Assembly: GCF_029338395.1 (NCBI RefSeq)
Contig: NZ_CP119813.1
Span: 62,001 to 126,000 of the forward strand
DNA length: 64,000 nucleotides
Direction of reading: 5' to 3'
Source of the DNA: Halorussus caseinilyticus
GTDB lineage: Archaea > Halobacteriota > Halobacteria > Halobacteriales > Haladaptataceae
The position numbers were made by a program, and so were the translations under genes. Below, piece by piece: positions 57,901-64,000 of the stretch (position 1 is the first letter of the stretch; each line of letters begins with the position of its first letter). Below the pieces are notes generated by a model. That model was not told where the DNA came from. It ran no database searches and worked only from the letters and a program-made list of their open reading frames with translations.

Positions 57901-58794
57901 GACGACGATCACCCAGAGATAGCCGACACCCTCGATGCCCTTAGTGACGACAGTGTCTACGGGACGGTACTCGACGAGGCCGACTACACCGTCCGGGTTC
58001 CGCCCGCACCTCTCGAAGATTGGCGTGCAGTTCGGAAAGGCGATGACAGAGAACCCGACGAGCCGCTGGACGATAGAATCCCGTGCGTGAACGTCCCTGA
58101 GGCGGACATCTCGCAACCGCCAGTAGAGACGACCGCGACGACCTTCGCCGAAGCGGTCGCACCAGATCCCACAACCACCATCGCGGGCGATGCGGTGGGA
58201 GACACCGACGCGTATCCGGACCATGAGGGACTCGCCGAGAATCACGTCGGGACCGTGGTTCACGAACTGCTGGAGCACCGCCCACCACGCGAGGACTGGC
58301 GAGCCGTCGCCAACAGCCGGGCGAGCGGACTCGGCGACCCCACAGAGGAGGACCTCGATCAGATAGTTGAATACGCCGAGCGTGGGCTCAGCACCCGAGA
58401 AGCATTGGTCGAGTCGTACGACCCTAATACGGTTCACGAAGAGGTGTCTGTGGTCGCCCGATTCGACGCCGGACGGGTCGTCGGTGAGATAGATCTGTTG
58501 CTCGTAACTGACGAACGATTCGTCGTCCTCGACTACAAGACCGACGAAACGAGTACGCGCTCCGTTGACGACCTCGCCGAGAAACACTGGCCGCAGTTGG
58601 AGGTGTACGCCGCCGCACTCGCACAGAGCGATCCAAACCGTACCGTGGAAACCGTGCTGTACTTCACTGCCGCGGACACGGAACGACGGCAGGAGTTCGA
58701 CGCGTTTGATCTTGAAGATCTCCAGACCGATCTAGAAACGAGGCTGTCGCAGCTACGGTCGGCTAGCGAAAGTGAACCACTGGCACGACGCTAA
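54953..58794 (+). pseudogene. addA: AddA-like UvrD helicase with C-terminal nuclease, three frameshifts
   Basis: About 1280 residues across four open frames, joined near 55040, 56095 and 56625. All UvrD motifs are present in order: Walker A TAGAGTGKTTTLTHRY, ITFTTDAAAEIRERV, DEMQDTD, GDEKQSIYRFRGAD, LTGNFRT, TIHSAKGLEFPIVVV and YVAATRARDHL. A C-terminal PD-(D/E)XK nuclease follows (GEIDLLLVTDERFVVLDYKTD). This is the AddA plan, a helicase fused to a nuclease. Start GTG 54953 overlaps the AddB stop (GTGA). Every conserved motif survives, with no nonsense codon inside a motif, so the breaks look like recent or technical indels. Confidence 0.8.
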
Positions 58795-58893
58795 GCTCTC
58801 TCCCGCGTCACTCGCCTTAGTGTTGACACGGACGAAATCGGTGTCTGAAATGCAAAAAACTATTTCCCCGCCAATGTATTAGTTATTAATGTA

Positions 58894-59464
58894 ATGAGCA
58901 AGTGGCGAGCGAAGCGCCGATATGAAGCGAACCGGCGCTTCGGCGAGCGTGCAGATGACGCGCTCGTAGCCATATCTGTGCTTAAAGCGCGATCCGAGGG
59001 AATCGAACTCGGTCGTGACGACGAGGAGTTACGTGCGAAACTCGAAGACGGACGGGATCTCTTGATAACCGTCCGCGACGCTTTGGCCGACGAGTCCGGA
59101 CTGGATCCGTTTGAGTTGGCCGTCGCGGAGAACATCGCCGAGCAACGGAGGGGTTCGACTCGTCGGATGATCGAGAACCTTGACGCTGCCGCGGCCGAAC
59201 TTGCAACTGCGAGTGACGACTTAGAGTTCTACCGCGGACTGCAAGATGCGAAGAATTGGCTTGAAGCTATCTCCGGGGTCGCCACTAAAACGTCGCAGGC
59301 GACCGTCGACCAAATGCGAGGGAAGGTTGCCGACGGCACTCATTGATGCCCGCGTGAAGTCGCTCCGGGCGAAACAGGACTCGATTCGTGAACTGTTCGA
59401 TCGCGTTGACGTTGATATCGAGGCTAAAGACGACATATTCGACTCGATCTCGGACAGATTCTGA
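58894..59464 (+). pseudogene. Helical coiled-coil protein of the AddAB cluster, one frameshift
   Basis: The frame from ATG 58894 (MSKWRAKRRYEANRRFGERADDALVAISVLKARSEG) runs to about 59325 and then continues in another frame (EGRLPTALIDARVKSLRAKQDSIRELFDRVDVDIEAKDD) to TGA 59462-59464. About 190 residues, nearly all alpha-helical, basic at the start. It lies 99 bp after the AddA-like gene. Beyond the TGA the same frame stays open into the metallopeptidase frame, so the two could once have been one protein. Confidence 0.5.
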
Positions 59465-59524
59465 ACTGTCGAGGAAACCCGGGATGACTTTCACAGGTCG
59501 TACGATCAGGCACCGGAGGCCGAG

Positions 59525-60441
59525 GTGACGGACAGTCTGTACGAGAACTACGTCCGCGCAGTCGGCCGCTTGGCACGAGAACTGCACGTCCTTGAAACGG
59601 AGGCCGTGTATCTTGACCTCTATCAACACCAGAGTACCGGGCACCGCTCGCCCCAACTCGAACACGCCGCTGAAGTTTGTGAGGAACTGAAGCGTGTGTT
59701 TGACGTTGATCCTATGGTGATTCCGGTGATTGAAACGGGTACGCCTTCGATCCGATAGACGAAGAGCTGCCGTCTACAGGTGGCAAAGAGCTGAACTACG
59801 CCTTGATCCTGCCCCGCGAAGGGGACGACCGGCGCTACGACCCATTCCTGGCACACGAGATGGCACACGCCCTGCTGGACGAACATCCGAGACTACGATC
59901 ACGGTTCCGACGTGAGGTCAACGAGAGAGACGAGACAGTGAGCAGAGACGGCGAGTTCGGCAAGACCTGGACGAGTTGGTTCGAGGAGTTCTTCTGTGAT
60001 ATCTGCGGTCTCCTTGCTTACGGTCCGGCGTACTATTGCGCGGTGGTCCGGCGGTTAAGTCGATACGGTTCCTTCGAGTTCGAACGCGGTGAAGACGGGG
60101 ATCCGCATCCACCAGACGCGCTCCGGGTTGATGTCATCCGGGAGTTAGCCGAACGAGAATTTCCGAATCTCGCCGACTGTATCCGGGACGACGCTATTGC
60201 GTACGACCGTCACCTTGACGCACTCGAAACGGAGAAGCCGCCGGACTATGACACCTACGACGATGACGACTTAGTCCGGTTCCTTCTCGACGAGGTGCCA
60301 GATGTCATCGACCACGACCTCGACGCGCTCATCAGCGATATCGAGGATGGAGTCGATCCAGCAGACCGGCCCGAACGACAACACCGCCTTGAGGCAAACC
60401 GCGAATGGGTGCCGTCATACCCCCCTCAGAACGGCGGGTAA
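59525..60441 (+). pseudogene. HExxH metallopeptidase-like protein, one frameshift
   Basis: The GTG 59525 frame (MTDSLYENYVRAVGRLARELHVLETEAVYLDLYQH) shifts near 59735 into YAFDPIDEELPSTGGKELNYALILPREG, then reaches the zinc-binding HEMAH at 59854-59868 and a likely third ligand Glu in SWFEEFFCDICGLLAYGPAYY about 45 residues on. This is a gluzincin-type layout as in ImmA/IrrE-like peptidases, which cleave regulators or activate defence effectors. The C-terminal 80 residues are acidic and helical. Its end overlaps that of the convergent Argonaute gene by 16 bp. Inference: a protease component or sensor of the surrounding module. Confidence 0.6.
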
Positions 60442-62623
60442 CGAAGGTTCGACACCCAGTTGTGACCGAGTCGCCGATTCATCTCTCGCGTGAGCGAGAC
60501 TGTTATCGGGTCTTTCGTCCCTTTCGAGGAGACCCCCAGTTGAGTTCCGAGAGGAAGAATACGTCGCGGCCGGCCTGGAAAGCGTCGAAATCACCCTCTG
60601 CGGCCTTGACGTGACAGCGAAGTGTCTGCGGCGACCCCTGTGGTAGTTGTTCCGCGTCCGACGTGACGACGACAACCGTATTATCTCCGAGCCGAGCGTG
60701 TGCACCCATCTCCGGCATTCCCTCGTCGGCGTACAGCCGGTGCGGGCTTCTGTGAGTTACCTCGACACCAGCCCACTCGAAGTCGTCGGCGAGGTATTCG
60801 GTGTCCCGGAGACGTTCGATGGTCTCTTCGATTCCTTCGATCTCCTCGTTACCGAAGAACCCGTTCCGATGGATCGTCAGCGACTCGAACTCGTCGATGT
60901 CGGAACGGTCGCCGTCCACGACCTCGCGTAACGCGTCGCGGACTATCTTCTTCGCCTGACTCCGATCAGTCACACTACTGCGGTTGGTCGGGTTCTGATT
61001 TTCCGTCCGATAAATGATTTCGTTCGTCTCCCGGATAGCATGACAGCACTTGCAGTACCGCGGTCGCCTCCGTCAGCGTTGAATCCTAAGTACGCCTGCG
61101 TCGAGAGTTGCCCCTCGATAGTGAACGGTACGACACCCAACTTCGCCGCAAGTCCGACAGCAGTGTTCTCCACCACGTCCTCGTCGTGACCGTTCCTGTC
61201 TTCGATCCCGGTCTGCGTGACGACCTGGAGCGGGTGGCCGTCCAGTATATCGATTAACCTGTAATAGCTCTCTTCGTCGAAATCAGGGAGAAACCCGAGA
61301 GTGATATCGAACGGTTCCGAGACCTCCCGGCTCCGCAACATCCTCCTCAACGTCGTATGCGAACGGAGCCGGGCGCTCGTTCAACCGCAGACCCAACTTC
61401 TCTTCAGTATAATTCCGGATCGACTCATACGCTTCGAGCGCTGCCTCGTACTCCTCATCTGGGAACACGAGCGCCGTTTCGATCAGATCACCGAATGTAC
61501 GACGCGGACCGAACTTCTCAAGGTAGCCACTCTTGATCGGATTCCAGTATTCCTCAGTAATCTTCTGGCCGGGTCTTGTCTGGTTCTCCATCCCGACCGC
61601 CATCTTTACCGCCTCGTCACGACCGAACCAGAGAGTCGGATAACCGTACCGGGACACTTCCCGCCGTATCGGGTCAGTGTCAACCGTTACGTCCACGTTA
61701 CCGATCTCGAATCCGCGGACAACATCGAGAAACTCTCGGGTTCGCTGCCACCGTTCTTCAGGTCCGAAGGCTGCCAACTGACTTACTTCGTCCGGCCGCT
61801 TGTCAGTTGGGGCATAACGGAGCAAAGACGGAGCAGCAGAATATATGTCACCGCTATCGAAACTGACGAGTACGGTCGGTTCAGTGTCATCGATTCGTTC
61901 AGCAAAACGGTCACCGTACTCCTGACGAGCATACTTCAGAACCGACTTACCGTCTTCAACTTCCACCTCCGACACGGGTTCCTCCAGAATATCGACAAGC
62001 GTAACTGTCCTCCTGTCAGGCCGCTCAAAGACAAACTGGTCGTCTAACTCGGCCTCGATTCTGCCGCGAGACCACGAGTCGTCAGCAAGGTAATCAGCCA
62101 GCGTTTCTGAACTATGCGTTCCAAGTGTCGGATCAAGTGTGAGTGTCAGTCCGTCGTGAGCATCTAGCCGGAGCTTCACTCCGGGATAGACATCAAACCC
62201 ACGGAGGCTCCACTCAGCATTTTCTGCATACACCCGCTTCCTGTATCGCCTGTTATCGAACCAGTAGTCGTCCGAGCGTCCGATCTCCGACTCCAAAGCG
62301 TCGAAAATCGCCCGCTGTATCAGCTTGAAATCACTGTCCCGCGAAAAGTCGAGTTCGATCTCGCCGTGACGGTGGAGGTCCTGCCGGTTCACGGACTCGA
62401 CCGTTTTCCGACGATCATGCGCACCGACGACGGCGACGAACCACGTACCGTCCAACCGGTACCAATGTGCTCGGCCCCCTACTTCGTCTCGCAACCGTTC
62501 GGCATGCGCATTCAATAGAGGGAATAATGCGTCTTCCTCCGCCTCCGGTTTGGGATTAATCTCGTACAGTTCAGCACTGGTGTCGGAAAGCCCGACTGTG
62601 AAGGAGTTCAGGAACCGGCCCAT
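60426..62623 (-). pseudogene. Long prokaryotic Argonaute with degenerate PIWI site, about three frameshifts
   Basis: About 730 residues from ATG 62623. First frame (62623 to about 61310): N-terminal, PAZ-like and linker parts (YSAAPSLLRYAPTDKRPDE; GPRRTFGDLIETALVF). Second (about 61310-61010): MID/PIWI join, ITLGFLPDFDEESYYRLIDIL, ENTAVGLAAKLGVVPFTIEG, AYLGFNADGG. Third (about 61005-60525): LTIHRNGFFGNEEIEGI, GVEVTHRSPHRLY, FFLSELNWGSP; then GTKDPITVSLTREMN to TGA 60426. The order and spacing are those of PIWI. The expected catalytic Asp in the first strand is Asn (GFNAD against GID in NgAgo) and the HRD Asp is Asn (HRNG), so it should bind guide and target but not slice, as in long-B Argonautes. 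It is last in an operon behind the unknown gene and the SMC-like ATPase. Confidence 0.75.
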
Positions 62624-62674
62624 TAGATAAACGTGAACCGAGCAACGTAAAAATAATTGCGTTAGAGAGTTCGG

Positions 62675-63403
62675 TCAGTCCCCGGCCACACTTGGGTCTG
62701 GGGCCGCCGAGATCCGACTTAAGAGCCCTGATGTGGCTTCAGTTGCGGCCTCTGGGCTCAAACCACACTGACAGTAGATGTCGACGACCTCTGCGTAGAT
62801 TTGTTCGTCCGACCGTGTGGGCCTCGGGTCAATATATCCCTGTTCACGGAGGTACGCACGGAGTTCTTCGACCTTGTCCTCTCGGAAATAGTTGACCTCG
62901 TTCGAGAGGCCGTCAAGTACCGCCTCCGGCTTGCCAGCGACGCGGTCCGCCAGGTCACTTGCCTCGTCAATGAACTTATCACTGACAGCATTACTGGCTT
63001 CGAGTACGTCGCGGTCAACGGGTTTCCCTCGCCCAACCGTGTAGGCTTCGACGAACGTCTCCAGTGCAGTCCCGTGTTGACGAACACGCTCGCGGGCGTT
63101 CTCCGACAAGAGTCCGTCGACACCACCGACCTCCAGAAGCGAACGGAGGTGGCCCCACCGTTTGATCCCGGCGGTACGGAGTCTGTACAGTATTTCCGGA
63201 TCTTCGGTCGCGTACCAAAGATCCGCAGACGCTGCACCTTCCCTCGGATCGAACGTCGAGACATCGAGCTTTCGCCGGTACTCCTCATGGTCGTCCCCGT
63301 CTGGTGCCGGAACGTCTACCGCGTCAGCGGTGTCGAGCGCCGGCGGATCCGCAACAGGGTTGTGATCGTCTGCAGCCGTGAGGTGCTGGAAACCGTACTT
63401 CAC
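62675..63403 (-). CDS. Unknown protein between SMC-like ATPase and Argonaute
   Basis: 242 residues from GTG 63403, which overlaps the ATPase stop (GTGA), so the two are translationally coupled. I do not recognise a family. The N-terminal 60 residues are acidic and disordered; the rest is mostly helical (SENARERVRQHGTALETFVEAYTV; VSDKFIDEASDLADRVAGKPEAVLDGLSNEVNYFREDKVEELRAYLREQGYIDP). No catalytic motif is evident. Coupling to an SMC-like ATPase suggests a kleisin- or partner-type protein of that ATPase. The Argonaute gene starts 52 bp downstream. Confidence 0.7.
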   Translation of the reverse strand: MKYGFQHLTAADDHNPVADPPALDTADAVDVPAPDGDDHEEYRRKLDVSTFDPREGAASADLWYATEDPEILYRLRTAGIKRWGHLRSLLEVGGVDGLLSENARERVRQHGTALETFVEAYTVGRGKPVDRDVLEASNAVSDKFIDEASDLADRVAGKPEAVLDGLSNEVNYFREDKVEELRAYLREQGYIDPRPTRSDEQIYAEVVDIYCQCGLSPEAATEATSGLLSRISAAPDPSVAGD

Positions 63404-64000
63404 TCCCGACTCTTCTGCCGCCGCCTCCAGCGTTCCCGCTCATCGCTCCGAGCAGTAAAGTAGAACACCTGCCTCCCCTGCCGAGCGAGGTCGATTACGG
63501 TGTCTAATACGGTCTCTGCCCGCCGGTCGTCAAACGGTGCCAGCGTCTCGTCCAGCAATAATGGCGGGGCAGTCTCCTGCTCCCTGTGTTCGACGAAAGC
63601 GACCCGGACCGCCAGCAGTACTTGAACTCGCGTCCCACTAGATAGATCGTTCAGGTCAACACGCCGGTCCTCCCCGGTATCGTAAGCTCTGAACGTCCCA
63701 TCTTCGAGTCTGAGTTCGAACTGCCCGTCGGTGACGCGACGCAAGCTCGTCCGCCCGGCGGAATACTGGCTCCTGGTTACTAGTTACTGTCTCCGCCTCC
63801 ACGAACTCAAGAAGCGAGTCCGTGACTGCCTCTGCTACGTCTCTCTCAAGCTCTGATTCGAGTTCAGCCAGTGCCTGGTCCCGCTGCTGGACTGCGTCAG
63901 CGATTTCCGTCGACGTCTTCGCGCTCTCGATCTCGTTTTCCAACTCCGTCTTTTCCTGTAGCAGACGGTCGTACTCGGCTGCCGTCTCCCGCTTCTCTCT
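63400..64000 (-). pseudogene. SMC/YhaN-like ATPase, C-terminal part, runs off window; one frameshift
   Basis: A coiled-coil frame open to the right edge (ETAAEYDRLLQEK...AVQQRDQALAELESELERDVAEAV) shifts near 63745 into the C-terminal ATPase half: VDLNDLSSGTRVQVLLAVRVAFVEH (ABC signature), LLLDETLAPFDDRRAETVLDTVIDLARQGRQVFYFTA (Walker B, D-loop and switch region). The Walker A half must lie beyond 64000. The end resembles bacterial YhaN and Rad50-type ATPases. Start of the operon ATPase -> unknown protein -> Argonaute. It probably bridges or clamps DNA. Confidence 0.65.

Noticed and set aside
51733-58794. Treating the AddA/AddB pair as the cell's housekeeping recombination enzyme
   Set aside because: It lies on an accessory element among defence-type genes, and haloarchaea normally rely on Mre11/Rad50 and HerA/NurA for end processing.
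1-64000. CRISPR arrays, tRNA and rRNA genes
   Set aside because: I looked for regularly spaced palindromic repeats and for tRNA-like cloverleaf segments, including near the integrases, and saw none. The only spaced repeats are the origin boxes.

Overview
The window is haloarchaeal. The predicted proteins are strongly acidic, exported proteins carry twin-arginine (Tat) signals, starts are often coupled by ATGA overlaps, there is an archaeal Orc1/Cdc6 initiator, and many genes belong to small families I know mainly from Halobacteria. I cannot name the genus. The content (two replication modules, a type IV secretion operon, toxin-antitoxin remnants, an insertion sequence, duplicated integrases and several defence loci, with no core housekeeping genes) points to a megaplasmid or large integrated element.

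Layout. 0-12 kb: a DNA-modification defence cluster on the plus strand. It holds an Eco57I/PglX-like adenine methyltransferase (cut by the window start), a PLD-nuclease/SNF2 helicase fusion, a HEPN-type protein and a second large methyltransferase. The last two are visibly AT-richer. 12-18.4 kb: minus-strand accessory genes, including a frameshifted winged-helix gene, a frameshifted PD-(D/E)XK nuclease, an HNH nuclease and a PH-domain pseudogene. 18.5-24.6 kb: an archaeal ATPase, a complete IS1595-family element with 8-bp target duplication, and regulator/toxin-antitoxin genes. 24.6-40.4 kb: the replication and transfer backbone. It has a PrimPol-like protein, a palindromic iteron region, a minus-strand VirB2/VirB6/PrgI/VirB4/VirD4-like operon facing a phage-type repressor, then Orc1/Cdc6 beside a candidate origin of five 21-bp boxes around an AT-rich core.

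40.4-49.3 kb: a recombination-rich stretch. Two paralogous tyrosine recombinases, each preceded by the same promoter and a 17-codon leader peptide, lie about 5.7 kb apart in direct orientation. Between them are a FilR1-type regulator, two Tat-exported proteins (one halocin-like in architecture) and a Tat lipoprotein.

49.3-64 kb: the most interesting region. It contains a Ski2-like helicase, then AddB-like and AddA-like helicase-nuclease genes, a coiled-coil gene and a HExxH metallopeptidase on the plus strand. These converge on a minus-strand operon with an SMC/YhaN-like ATPase, an unknown protein and a long prokaryotic Argonaute. The PIWI domain of the Argonaute has Asn at two catalytic Asp positions. 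I propose these genes form an Argonaute-guided, AddAB-linked defence module.

Caveat: about eighteen reading-frame breaks are visible, clustered at 12-16, 37-49 and 51-64 kb, with only one clear nonsense codon. They may be assembly indels rather than decay. I list the affected genes over their full reconstructed span and type them as pseudogene for that reason.
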